From positions 1 through 44,304 of the forward strand of contig JAAFKI010000170.1 of assembly GCA_021399345.1 (NCBI GenBank): 44,304 bases of DNA, given 5' to 3'. The notes under the pieces are model-generated. The model made no database searches and was not told the origin of the DNA. It saw only the letters and a list, made by a program, of their open reading frames with translations. Source of the stretch: Candidatus Heimdallarchaeota archaeon (lineage in GTDB: Archaea; Asgardarchaeota; Heimdallarchaeia; Heimdallarchaeales; Heimdallarchaeaceae). Position 1 is the stretch's first letter. Each line of letters opens with the position of its first letter. Of this stretch, positions 16,968-25,227 are shown piece by piece. A program made the translations under genes and the position numbers.

Positions 16968-17822
16968 ATGTCTAGTATTGATTTTGGAAAACTAAAGGAA
17001 ATGGCTTCAACTAGATTGGATATAATAATTCTTCATTCTCAAAAAGGTGGGCCAGGTAAAACAACTCTATCATGTAACATAGCTCATGAACTTGCTAGAA
17101 GAGGGAATAAAACCATTTTAATTGACTTAGATATAGCACAGCCAACAATTCAGCACATCTTTAAAATTCCAGATAAGAAGATTAAACATACAATAAATGA
17201 TATTCTTATGGGAAAAAAGAAAGTCAGTGAAGATGTAGTTCTTGAGACAAAGAATCCTAATTTGCATCTAATTGTAGCAAAGGAAAATGTCGAATATGGT
17301 GAAGGCTTGCTTTCACTTCTTGAAGACATTCAACAGTATTCTTTCTTTGCTCTACATGAAATGACAAAATTTCTTAAAAGAATGGGATTTAGATACGTTG
17401 TTTATGATTTAGCCCCTGGTTACAGAATGGAGTCAGTTAATGCTGCAGCCATAGCAGATGCTCGAATTTTTGTAATCAGACCTTCCACTTTCAGCTTTGA
17501 AGGAGCAAAACAGATGTTAAGAGACATTTACAAAAAATTAGATATAAGATCTCTTAGCTTCTTTATATTTAATCAATTACCCCCAAAATTAAAAGCTGAA
17601 AATCAGAAATTATTGGAAGAATGGAAAGACGAACTTATAAAAATCTATAAACCAGATAAAATCACCTTTCTAGATTTCTTGCCAATATCATTCGATGTCA
17701 TGGAATTGGGGATAAAAGGAGAGTATATCTTTCCTGAAGATTCATTTCTTTATGAAAAACTATCTGAAATGGTAGACAAAGTAATTCAAGATATTGACGA
17801 AATGAAGAAAAACAAGGTTTAA
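16968..17822 (+). CDS. MinD/ParA-family P-loop ATPase
   Basis: A 284-residue SIMIBI-class ATPase. The deviant Walker A motif SQKGGPGKTTLSCN lies at about residues 24-37, switch I is DLDIAQPTIQHIF, and Walker B/A' is YVVYDLAPGYRME. Members position cell machinery, segregate DNA or place proteins at membranes. The C-terminal end (EMVDKVIQDIDEMKKNKV) is a short charged helix rather than a clear MinD membrane-targeting amphipathic sequence, so membrane association is uncertain. A GGTGA box lies four bases before the ATG. The next gene is 72 bases downstream on the same strand but has its own TATA box. The cargo is unknown. Confidence 0.85.
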   Translation: MSSIDFGKLKEMASTRLDIIILHSQKGGPGKTTLSCNIAHELARRGNKTILIDLDIAQPTIQHIFKIPDKKIKHTINDILMGKKKVSEDVVLETKNPNLHLIVAKENVEYGEGLLSLLEDIQQYSFFALHEMTKFLKRMGFRYVVYDLAPGYRMESVNAAAIADARIFVIRPSTFSFEGAKQMLRDIYKKLDIRSLSFFIFNQLPPKLKAENQKLLEEWKDELIKIYKPDKITFLDFLPISFDVMELGIKGEYIFPEDSFLYEKLSEMVDKVIQDIDEMKKNKV

Positions 17823-17863
17823 TTTTGCTAAAACATTTGAAATTTCGCGATTCTTATATGAAA

Positions 17864-17871
17864 TTTTATAA
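17864..17871 (+). promoter_or_regulatory. TATA box for the first zinc-ribbon membrane protein
   Basis: TTTTATAA is centred about 27 bases before the ATG at 17895, in the gap after the MinD-like gene. This predicts a leaderless transcript covering the two tandem paralogues. Confidence 0.45.
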
Positions 17872-17894
17872 TAGCTAAAGTAAACTGTAGTATT

Positions 17895-18878
17895 ATGAGC
17901 CTAATCAAGAAATTTCAATGTCCCCATTGCAATGCTCCAATGGATGTTAATCCTGAGGACGCAATTTTTAACTGTGTATCTTGTGGACAAGCAGTTCTAG
18001 CGGATGGATCTAAATTTGATAATCATTACATCCTAAGGAATACGCTCAATCAGAAAAAGATACATGATATTGTGAAGGAGTTAATTAGGAAAAAAGGGTT
18101 CATGAGGGGAATTAAAGGTTACAAGATTACAAACATTACCCCAACATTGATGCCTTTTTGGGTCGTAACTTCTGATGCATATACCCATTTTGTGGGATAT
18201 CTCAGATATACAGAAACAAGAACTAGAACAGTTGGTACTGGGAAAAATAGACGTACAGTAACTGAAAGCGTTACAGTCTACCGACCAATCGATAGAGAAA
18301 TAAGAGAAAAACGTGCAGATGTTTTACTTGGGAGGAGAGGAAGTTCAATTTATGGATATGATAGAGTAAAAAATATCATTAGAGCAGAGTTTTCAAATGC
18401 AGTTCAATTTAACCATGATCATTTACTGGCCGATGAGAAAGAATTCAACTATCTTTCATCAGAAATAGATTTAGATGCAGCAAATCAACTAGGTAAAACT
18501 ATTGTTTTTGATAATCATAGAGCTCAAGCAGAGAGAGCTTGCACTAAAGTTTTCGATTGCGCTACACAATTAACCTACTCTGGTACTTATTTCTTACATG
18601 CTCCAGTTTGGCAAGTAGAATATGAGTTCAAGGGAGAAACCTACAGAATAGCTATTTTAGGTAGTTCTGGGAAAATAATAATAGGAGAAATTCCCGTTAC
18701 AACAATTTTTAGAATTATTTTTCTCTCGCTAACAGTACTAATTCTAGGCGGAGCTGGAGTTTTGAGTTACTTCTCCCAGACTTTAGTTTATGTGCCTATA
18801 ATAGCAGGAATTGTTGCGGCAGCGATAGGATTCTTTACGCTTAAGAATACTTTCAAACCTAAATCGGTGGTGGACTAA
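17895..18878 (+). CDS. Zinc-ribbon membrane protein, first of a tandem paralogous pair
   Basis: A 327-residue protein of unknown function. It begins with a CxxC zinc ribbon (FQCPHCNAPM then FNCVSCGQAV). A mixed soluble region of about 230 residues follows, with a Thr/Arg-rich loop near residues 105-125 (ETRTRTVGTGKNRRT). Two hydrophobic helices lie close to the C-terminus (IIFLSLTVLILGGAGVLSYF and YVPIIAGIVAAAIGFFTL), so the protein is tail-anchored with the ribbon presumably cytoplasmic. The next gene has the same order of parts and starts one base after this stop codon, which indicates duplication and co-translation. No catalytic motif is recognised. Confidence 0.65.
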   Translation: MSLIKKFQCPHCNAPMDVNPEDAIFNCVSCGQAVLADGSKFDNHYILRNTLNQKKIHDIVKELIRKKGFMRGIKGYKITNITPTLMPFWVVTSDAYTHFVGYLRYTETRTRTVGTGKNRRTVTESVTVYRPIDREIREKRADVLLGRRGSSIYGYDRVKNIIRAEFSNAVQFNHDHLLADEKEFNYLSSEIDLDAANQLGKTIVFDNHRAQAERACTKVFDCATQLTYSGTYFLHAPVWQVEYEFKGETYRIAILGSSGKIIIGEIPVTTIFRIIFLSLTVLILGGAGVLSYFSQTLVYVPIIAGIVAAAIGFFTLKNTFKPKSVVD

Positions 18879-18879
18879 A

Positions 18880-19866
18880 ATGAATGTAAGATCAATAATG
18901 TGCCCAAATTGTGCCGCACCTTTAGAATTAGAATCTACACAATCGCATGTTACATGTCCATATTGTTCTGTAACAAGTGAATTAAAGAAAGTAACCGATT
19001 TGATTGAGCATTATATGTTACCAGTTGTTTATGATGTTGATCAAATTAGAACTGAACTTGTAGGTGACATACTTAAATATCCAGGTGCTCCTGAAGACTT
19101 GCATAAATCTTTAAAAATTACTAAATTAGACCTTAAATTCTACCCCTATTTCATTGTAACTGTTCACCTCCGAACAGAATACACGGGAAATGGTGAATAT
19201 GCTACATTTAGCAATCGATACAAATCTGGATATAGACATATCAGTACTCATCTTAAACCTGAACAAGGAGTATTTGATGATACTAGAGAGTTCATAATTT
19301 ATGCCGCTGAAGAAGCAAATCATGACTTAATCAACTTTGAAATATCCACCAGAGGTAAAAGGTACTTCCAAGCACTCGAGGCAGAGAAAGTTAAAGCAGA
19401 TGTAGTTCCTAGTATTTTCGATTTAGATCAAGCTAAAAATGAAGCTACACACTCAATGAGAGAGATCCATAAAGGACTGATGCTCAAAGAATTAGCTCAA
19501 ATTCTTGAAGTTAGAGATCAACCAGAAATAAAAGGTGTTTATTTATTACACATTCCATTCTATTTCATTGAATTTGAAGCAGCTGGAAAGAAACACAATG
19601 CTACATTAGATGGGGCAACTGGTAGGACCGTCCTAACCGATGTTCCCCGAGAAACATCCTATTGGATACAAGTTGGAGTTCTAACTACTATTTTCGCAGC
19701 TGTAGGATTAGCTGGTATTTATCTAGCTGTTCAGAGTATTCTAATTTATTTTGGGATTTTCGGTGCAATTGCCGGTCTCATTCTTGCTGGCAGAACGTTA
19801 CAACTTGGACTTAAATCTAGACATAGAGAAACACAAAGGTCAAGGAAAGGGAGATTCAAGAGATAG
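18880..19866 (+). CDS. Zinc-ribbon membrane protein, second paralogue
   Basis: A 328-residue paralogue of the preceding protein. It has an N-terminal zinc ribbon (MCPNCAAPLE then VTCPYCSVTSE) and a soluble core. A motif near the end of the core, GVYLLHIPFYFIEFEAAGKKHNATLD, aligns with GTYFLHAPVWQVEYEFKGETYRIAIL in the first copy. Two C-terminal membrane helices follow, then a basic tail (SRHRETQRSRKGRFKR). The shared Y-x-L-H-x-P-x-x-x-x-E-x-x-x-x-G-K/E pattern supports common ancestry. Stop and start are separated by one base, so the two may form a heteromeric complex; that is inference. Confidence 0.65.
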   Translation: MNVRSIMCPNCAAPLELESTQSHVTCPYCSVTSELKKVTDLIEHYMLPVVYDVDQIRTELVGDILKYPGAPEDLHKSLKITKLDLKFYPYFIVTVHLRTEYTGNGEYATFSNRYKSGYRHISTHLKPEQGVFDDTREFIIYAAEEANHDLINFEISTRGKRYFQALEAEKVKADVVPSIFDLDQAKNEATHSMREIHKGLMLKELAQILEVRDQPEIKGVYLLHIPFYFIEFEAAGKKHNATLDGATGRTVLTDVPRETSYWIQVGVLTTIFAAVGLAGIYLAVQSILIYFGIFGAIAGLILAGRTLQLGLKSRHRETQRSRKGRFKR

Positions 19867-19888
19867 ATTTTTCTCTTTTACCTTTTTA

Positions 19889-19896
19889 TTTAAAAA
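19889..19896 (+). promoter_or_regulatory. TATA box for the HAD-like gene
   Basis: TTTAAAAA is centred about 25 bases before the ATG at 19918, in a T-rich stretch after the previous stop codon. This predicts a leaderless transcript. Confidence 0.45.
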
Positions 19897-19917
19897 GCGA
19901 TAGTAAATTTAAAGACC

Positions 19918-20658
19918 ATGAGCGATTCTATTCCTATTTTTTTCGATTTTGGAGGAACTTTAGTTGATACTTTAGAAGTCACTCGTCAAGTTTTCAAAGA
20001 AGCTTTAGGAAAAGATTTCCCGAGCACCAAAATTAAACAGATGTACAAAGATGCATCCAGAAAAGGACAAAGTATGTCAATGTTTTTCAAATATCCAGTA
20101 AACCCTGTTAAACTCTTGATTAAGAAAAACAAAATGGCCTCTCTTCAGAAAAAAAAATTTATGGAAATAGTTGAATTATATCCTGAAATACAAGAAACTT
20201 TGTTAAAGATCAAAGAATTAGATGAAAATATCTCACTCATTTTGGTTACACAGAATCCACTTATGGAGGATGAAACTGCTGCTAATATTTTGATGGAGAA
20301 ACTTTTTGGTGAAGATAATCCTTTTGACCAGCTCTTAGCTGGAGATGACAAATTTGAGTTAATTGTTCACAATTTCGATCCAGATGCAATCGCTAGAGGG
20401 ATTTTTGTTGGTGATTTGCCAAATGATGTTTATGTTTCAGAGATGTTAAAAATTCCTTGTTATGGAGTAACTTGGGGCTATTCAGATGAAGGAGAGTTAA
20501 GCACTCCATTTATTGTGGATGAAATATCAGAACTCATAGAAATGGTAGAAGATCACCTAGAAGATTTAAAGGGTGAATCGTTAGAAGAGATAGAAGAGAT
20601 TGAATTTGAAGAAATAGAATTTGATGAGACTGATGATTTTGAACTAGTTGATGAATAA
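19918..20658 (+). CDS. HAD-superfamily protein with altered motif I and acidic tail
   Basis: A 246-residue HAD-fold protein. Motif I reads FFDFGGTLVDT, so the nucleophile Asp10 is kept but the second acid/base Asp is replaced by Gly12. Motif II is LILVTQNP and motif IV is VGDLPNDVYVSEM. In HAD phosphatases the second Asp protonates the leaving group, so loss of it argues against ordinary phosphatase activity. The last 45 residues are almost entirely Glu/Asp with hydrophobics (EEIEEIEFEEIEFDETDDFE), unusual for the family. The gene has its own TATA box and converges with the ATPase subunit H gene with a 7-base gap. It may be a binding or chaperone-like HAD; this is inference. Confidence 0.7.
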   Translation: MSDSIPIFFDFGGTLVDTLEVTRQVFKEALGKDFPSTKIKQMYKDASRKGQSMSMFFKYPVNPVKLLIKKNKMASLQKKKFMEIVELYPEIQETLLKIKELDENISLILVTQNPLMEDETAANILMEKLFGEDNPFDQLLAGDDKFELIVHNFDPDAIARGIFVGDLPNDVYVSEMLKIPCYGVTWGYSDEGELSTPFIVDEISELIEMVEDHLEDLKGESLEEIEEIEFEEIEFDETDDFELVDE

Positions 20659-20665
20659 AGAGAAG

Positions 20666-20998
20666 TTATGAATTGATGTCAAGTATGAATTCTGCAACTT
20701 CTTTAGCTACTCTTGAAATTTTATCCTTATTAGTATCGATTAATTCTGCTGATTCTTTTTCAGCTTTAATTATTAACTGTTCGAACTGCTTTGTATCTCT
20801 CGCTTCCTCGATTTTCTTTTTGAGTATCTCTCTCGCTTCATGTTTTGCCTGTTCCAACCTTCTTACTCTATCACTTTGAGCTTTTTCAATTAGAAAAGAT
20901 GCTTCAGTATTAGCTTCTGATACAATTTGATCTGCTTGTCGTTCAGCAATCTTTATTTGTTCTATAATCTCTTGTTCTTTTGATGGCAAATATCTCAC
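20666..20998 (-). CDS. atpH: A-type ATP synthase subunit H (peripheral stalk)
   Basis: A 110-residue, almost wholly helical protein rich in Glu, Lys, Ala and Arg with coiled-coil periodicity (IKIAERQADQIVSEANTEASF, REILKKKIEEARDTKQ). This is typical of archaeal AhaH/AtpH, which pairs with subunit E to form the peripheral stalk. The assignment rests on composition, size and its place in the ATPase locus. The start is GTG at 20998 or TTG at 20989; no ATG exists near the N-terminus. Either way its 5' end overlaps the divergent subunit C start, so each promoter lies inside the other coding region. A TTACATAA-like element at 21021-21030 could serve it. Confidence 0.75.
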   Translation of the reverse strand: MRYLPSKEQEIIEQIKIAERQADQIVSEANTEASFLIEKAQSDRVRRLEQAKHEAREILKKKIEEARDTKQFEQLIIKAEKESAELIDTNKDKISRVAKEVAEFILDINS

Positions 20999-22038
20999 CG
21001 GACATATCTTTTCTCACTAGTTATGTAAGAGGGCAACATGCTAAACTTCTTTCTAATGAAGACTTTGAAAACTTAATAAATAAACCTTATGAAGCCTTCA
21101 TAAATCATCTGACTTCTTTTGAAATTGGTGAGATTCTTAGGTTAGAGCCATCTTATCAATCCCATGAGATAGAGCGTATTCTAACAAGACAATTGTTAGA
21201 TCAGTATGACTTCATACTTCAAAACATGCCTAAATGGGGAAAAGAATTTCTTGAAGCATATATGATAAAATTTGAAGTAATGAATCTTCAGAGGATTATT
21301 AGATACCTCTACTCAAAAGCTCAAGTCAATTTAAGAGATGTAATTAATTTGCGAGCTCAAGAGATGCTTGGGAGAACTTCCTTTATAGCAAAACTTCTCC
21401 AGAGTGAAGATTTAGGCGTTTTTCTTGAGAGAATAAAACAAACAGAGTATAAGAAGGTAATCGAAATATCTGAAAAACTTTATAGTAAAGTGGGAGATAT
21501 CTGGCCACTTGAGTTTGCTTTAAATGTCCACTATTTGAATTTAATGTTAGAAAAAGCTCAAAAACTTCCTAGAAATCAAAGAAGCGGTGCATTAAGTTTT
21601 GTCTATCAAGAGCTGATTACAAGTGTTCTCCTCGTTATATTAAAAGCTGATTTTGTAAATGTTGATGTAAAGGATGCTTTAGAGTTAATCACATTGCCAA
21701 AAGATATACCATTCAGACGACAGATTGTATCCCTTGCTGATGAACGAAGTTTAAACATTGACTTAGAAATTCTCAAATCCTTAAATCAAGCTAAACTAAC
21801 TGAAGGTATAGAGCGATATGAGAAAGATAAAATGTTTTTACACATAGAGATTGCTTTGAGAGCGAGAGAATTAGAATTTATAAGAAAGGTTTACTATAGT
21901 GACTTTGGACTTTTAAGTATCCTCTGTTATCTTAAACAATACGAAGCTCAGATTCAGGATTTGAACAAATTGTTATATCTCAAGGAGTATAAGTTCCCTG
22001 TTGAAAAAACCAGGGAATTAATTGTAAGCCTTGTTTAG
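20983..22038 (+). CDS. atpC: A-type ATP synthase subunit C (central stalk socket)
   Basis: A 351-residue homologue of archaeal AtpC and V-ATPase subunit d, which couples the central stalk D/F to the K ring. The N-terminus has the family pattern FLTSYVRGQHAKLLSNEDFENLIN, like the usual YxxaRvraxxxxLlxxxxxxxLl. Three similar helical segments follow, including a LEAYMIKFEVMNLQRIIRYLYS motif. I chose ATG 20983 over the TTG at 20980 just before it. A TTTATTTG element near 20952 inside the atpH coding region is a candidate promoter. It is separated from the main operon in orientation and converges with the subunit K gene, leaving 10 bases. Confidence 0.85.
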   Translation: MANISPDISFLTSYVRGQHAKLLSNEDFENLINKPYEAFINHLTSFEIGEILRLEPSYQSHEIERILTRQLLDQYDFILQNMPKWGKEFLEAYMIKFEVMNLQRIIRYLYSKAQVNLRDVINLRAQEMLGRTSFIAKLLQSEDLGVFLERIKQTEYKKVIEISEKLYSKVGDIWPLEFALNVHYLNLMLEKAQKLPRNQRSGALSFVYQELITSVLLVILKADFVNVDVKDALELITLPKDIPFRRQIVSLADERSLNIDLEILKSLNQAKLTEGIERYEKDKMFLHIEIALRARELEFIRKVYYSDFGLLSILCYLKQYEAQIQDLNKLLYLKEYKFPVEKTRELIVSLV

Positions 22039-22048
22039 ATGAACATCG

Positions 22049-22528
22049 TCAAACAACGATATTTAGGAGTATGAATGCAATTAGCAGACCATAAATTGCT
22101 AACGCCTCACCAAGACCTAGATAAATCAGATTTGGTGTGAACACTTCTGAATTTGCTGTTATTGAACCAATAGCTGCTGGCTCTCCTTTTGCAAGTGTAA
22201 TTGCTGCTCCTAGATTAGATACAACCATAATGAACATAGCTGCAATGTAAATCCAACCGTAAGTTAGACTAAAATCTGCTAATTGCAAAGTACCATCAAG
22301 ATAAGGTTGAATCTTCGTATACATTACAAATGCTATTAAGAGCCCATATATAGCTAAGGCCTCCGCTAAAGCTAAATAGATTAATATGAAAATATTTAAT
22401 CTCTGCTTTTCTGCAACAGCTGCAGCAGCTGCTTGAACTCCTTTTGCTAGCGGAATACCAGCTCCCAAAATTGTTAGCATAGTTCCTGCGATTCCAATTA
22501 TTCCTAATACATATCCTTCAATTGCCAT
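22049..22528 (-). CDS. atpK: A-type ATP synthase subunit K (rotor ring, double hairpin)
   Basis: A 159-residue proteolipid with four membrane helices from two duplicated hairpins. Each outer helix carries its own ion-binding glutamate: E56 in LALAEALAIYGLL and E141 in LGLGEALAIYGLL. Many double-hairpin rotor subunits have lost one carboxylate, so keeping both means two ion sites per polypeptide. The residue after each Glu is Ala rather than the Thr/Ser that often takes part in Na+ binding, which mildly favours protons; this is inference. The start overlaps the end of subunit I by 11 bases. It is the last gene of the A-B-D-USP-E-I-K operon. Confidence 0.92.
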   Translation of the reverse strand: MAIEGYVLGIIGIAGTMLTILGAGIPLAKGVQAAAAAVAEKQRLNIFILIYLALAEALAIYGLLIAFVMYTKIQPYLDGTLQLADFSLTYGWIYIAAMFIMVVSNLGAAITLAKGEPAAIGSITANSEVFTPNLIYLGLGEALAIYGLLIAFILLNIVV

Positions 22529-24572
22529 ATTTACTCAAATCCATTTCTTTATTGAAAACAAAAACTGGTTTATGTTGAATTCCACTTCCTTCATAGAATT
22601 TACTGAAGAATTCATAAAAATGTAATCTTAAAGTTTGAACAAAAACTAATAAACCTTCAAGAACTAGTACAAAGATATTACCAATTACTAAAATTAGTAT
22701 TTTAAAGAGAATAAACCCAACTTGTTCAGCTAATGCATTAATAACACTCAGGAAAACCGCATGAGCAATGAGCATTGCAAGCATTCTTCCATAAGAAATA
22801 GTGTTACTTATGAAAGAGCTGAATGATTCTAGAAGGTGAATTAACCCCATCCCCATTCCACTAAGAAAACTACGAAATATATTTTTTCTCTTCTTTTTGA
22901 ACAAGATAGCCACAATCCCATGACCAAAAAGCGTTAATCCTACTCCAATAATGACAGAAACAAGCCCAACTAAAAGAAAGCCTCTACCTGCTGGATCAAT
23001 TCCAATGTTTAGAATTCCAAGGCTGGAAAGAAAATATATAATTGCAGCATAAAGAAAAACTTGAGGAGTTGTTTGTTCTAATATTTCTGAATACTCCTTA
23101 TGTCTTATTTGATTTATTGTTCTAAGAATTATTCCTAAAATGACATGAAGAGCTCCTATTATCAAAGTTAAGTTGAAAATTTCTACTAAATCCTTAATTG
23201 GACTTATAAAGGGATATTCTAATCCAAATAGATATACTGGGTTAGTATACCCATGTTCTCTAATCCCTAATATCTCAACAATATGAAAACCAAAGGCTTC
23301 ACCAAAAATGAATCCCATGATTGACGAAGTTATACCCATTACTAGTACAAGTAAAAACATTTGCCTAATACTCTTTTTCAACCCCCTAGCCAATACTCCA
23401 GTTAAACCAATTACAAGAAAAATTAGACCGTGACCTACATCACCAAACATAATTCCAAAGAAAATACTAAATGTAAAAATTAAGAAAATCGTTGGATCGA
23501 CCTCGTTAGATGCAGGTAGTCCATAAAGAGCTACAATATTCTGAAATGCGCTCTTAATAGGATTCTTTGCAGTAGCTACAGGGATATTTTTCATCTCTTC
23601 TGGAGGTTCATCATATTCCAGTATTACTTCTGGAAACTCACCTATAGTTTCCTCAATTATCCCAATTTCCTTTTCTGATACCCATCCTTGAAAAACTACT
23701 ATTTTCTTGGTTTGCTTTGCGGAAACGTATATGTTTAAGAAGTGACTATAGCTTTCGATTGACAATTTTATTGCAACAATGTCTTCTTTGTGTTTTATTG
23801 CAAATTGATTTAGGTCATTTTCGATTTTAGATACTTCTTCACTTAAGTTATTAAATTCATTTAGAATTTCTTCCTCAAGTTCAGTTTTGTTTAAATGAAT
23901 CGGACCTTGATAGTTGTATTTATACCATCTTACAATAGATAGTTCTTTGATAAGTTTGGATATTTCTCCTTTTTTTCCTCTAACGTAAACAAAATGTCTA
24001 TCTTTAACTAAGGAAATTACTTCTTGTTTCTTAAAATGGGAAACAAAGTTTTCCGCATCTTCTATTCTAGATGTTGTTAATACACCTATTAATGCACTCT
24101 CATCAGAATCTACGTTATACGGCTGTTCTTCTTCTATAAGTCTAAAACCTTTAGCAATTAGTTGGTCATTTTCTTTTAATTCAGTAAGTTCTTCCAACTT
24201 ATTCTTTAAATTCTTAAGTTCACTGTTAAAGTTACTAATCTGATTTTCTAGTTTTGTTTCTATATCTTCTAAATTATCCCAGTTCTCAAAAATAGGTGAT
24301 ATCGTTTTCTGTTTTTTATAAGCTCTAGCTATTTTTTGTCTAAATTTCTCTTTAGGCTCAGGAATTTGAACTATAAGATCTTTATAAGCTGATTCTAATT
24401 GTCTAATTGTTTCCATTTTGGATGATGGATAAAAGTCTTCCAATCCGTCTATCGATATACTGTGCTTTACCATCAAACTTTCTGTTTCAGCTATTCTAAT
24501 AACTACTTGAGGAAACACATCTTTTGGTGTTATTATCGTTGCTTCTAACATTTTATCTGGAAATAAACCCAT
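22518..24572 (-). CDS. atpI: A-type ATP synthase subunit I (membrane stator)
   Basis: A membrane subunit homologous to V-ATPase subunit a; it forms the ion half-channels and connects to the peripheral stalk. The N-terminal half of about 350 residues is soluble and coiled-coil (NQISNFNSELKNLKNKLEEL). The C-terminal half has seven to eight membrane helices, starting at PTIFLIFTFSIFFGIMFGDVGHGLIF, a strong family signature. The arginine needed for ion translocation should lie near LRLHFYEFFSKFYEG, and this run is conserved in the family. Start: ATG 24572 is preceded at good spacing by GGTGA, which overlaps an in-frame GTG at 24581, so I prefer the ATG. Confidence 0.93.
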   Translation of the reverse strand: MGLFPDKMLEATIITPKDVFPQVVIRIAETESLMVKHSISIDGLEDFYPSSKMETIRQLESAYKDLIVQIPEPKEKFRQKIARAYKKQKTISPIFENWDNLEDIETKLENQISNFNSELKNLKNKLEELTELKENDQLIAKGFRLIEEEQPYNVDSDESALIGVLTTSRIEDAENFVSHFKKQEVISLVKDRHFVYVRGKKGEISKLIKELSIVRWYKYNYQGPIHLNKTELEEEILNEFNNLSEEVSKIENDLNQFAIKHKEDIVAIKLSIESYSHFLNIYVSAKQTKKIVVFQGWVSEKEIGIIEETIGEFPEVILEYDEPPEEMKNIPVATAKNPIKSAFQNIVALYGLPASNEVDPTIFLIFTFSIFFGIMFGDVGHGLIFLVIGLTGVLARGLKKSIRQMFLLVLVMGITSSIMGFIFGEAFGFHIVEILGIREHGYTNPVYLFGLEYPFISPIKDLVEIFNLTLIIGALHVILGIILRTINQIRHKEYSEILEQTTPQVFLYAAIIYFLSSLGILNIGIDPAGRGFLLVGLVSVIIGVGLTLFGHGIVAILFKKKRKNIFRSFLSGMGMGLIHLLESFSSFISNTISYGRMLAMLIAHAVFLSVINALAEQVGFILFKILILVIGNIFVLVLEGLLVFVQTLRLHFYEFFSKFYEGSGIQHKPVFVFNKEMDLSKYGN

Positions 24573-24581
24573 TTTCTTCAC

Positions 24582-25223
24582 CTATGCAAACAGAATCTCA
24601 TTTATTTTAGTTCTAATTTTATCTCTACTGGATTTCAATGTGTTTTCAATTGTATAATCAATCCTAATTCTCCCATAATCATCTGTGAGAATGAACCCAC
24701 CTTGTGTCTTCAAAGTCGAGACATCTACTTTGAAGTTTACCTTTTCCTTTTGAGCAATATTTGATGTGATTTTATTTAATATTTCCTTATCCTTTTTATC
24801 TGCAATAATTTTCATACTTTGTGCAGTGATGTTCCTTATTGTATAAATGAGAAGATTTTCTAAATATTTTGAATATCCTTTATTATCTCTCAATAATAGC
24901 ATTTCCTTTTTTACATGCTCGAAGACCTGATCAATCATACCTTCTCTAGCTTGAATAACTATTTTCTTTGCTTTTTGTTCAAATTCAGTCTCTGTTCTTT
25001 TTTTAATAAAATCCAATCTAGAGGTTTCTTTTTCCAACTCTTGTTTTTTAACTTCATCAACTTGTTTTTTAGTTCCCTTTTCTATCTCTTCCAATTTTTG
25101 TTTAGCTTCCCTATTTAGAATTTTAGCTTCTTCTTCCGCAGCATTCTTGATTTTGATAATCAGTCTTGTTAATGGACTGCTTTCAGTGTCTTCTTCGGGG
25201 AGCTCTTCATTTTTCATTTTCAT
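24582..25223 (-). CDS. atpE: A-type ATP synthase subunit E (peripheral stalk)
   Basis: A subunit of about 213 residues with a long N-terminal coiled coil (KNAAEEEAKILNREAKQKLEE, KQELEKETSRLDFIKKRTETE) and a C-terminal alpha/beta domain with the family motif GGFILTDDYGRIRIDYTIENTL. It pairs with subunit H as a peripheral stalk that holds the A3B3 head to subunit I. Its start is crowded: GTG 25226, ATG 25223 and ATG 25217 are all in frame, and GTGA upstream of the last could act as ribosome-binding site. It follows the USP-like gene within one or a few bases and is followed directly by subunit I. Confidence 0.9.
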   Translation of the reverse strand: MKMKNEELPEEDTESSPLTRLIIKIKNAAEEEAKILNREAKQKLEEIEKGTKKQVDEVKKQELEKETSRLDFIKKRTETEFEQKAKKIVIQAREGMIDQVFEHVKKEMLLLRDNKGYSKYLENLLIYTIRNITAQSMKIIADKKDKEILNKITSNIAQKEKVNFKVDVSTLKTQGGFILTDDYGRIRIDYTIENTLKSSRDKIRTKINEILFA

Positions 25224-25227
25224 CACT

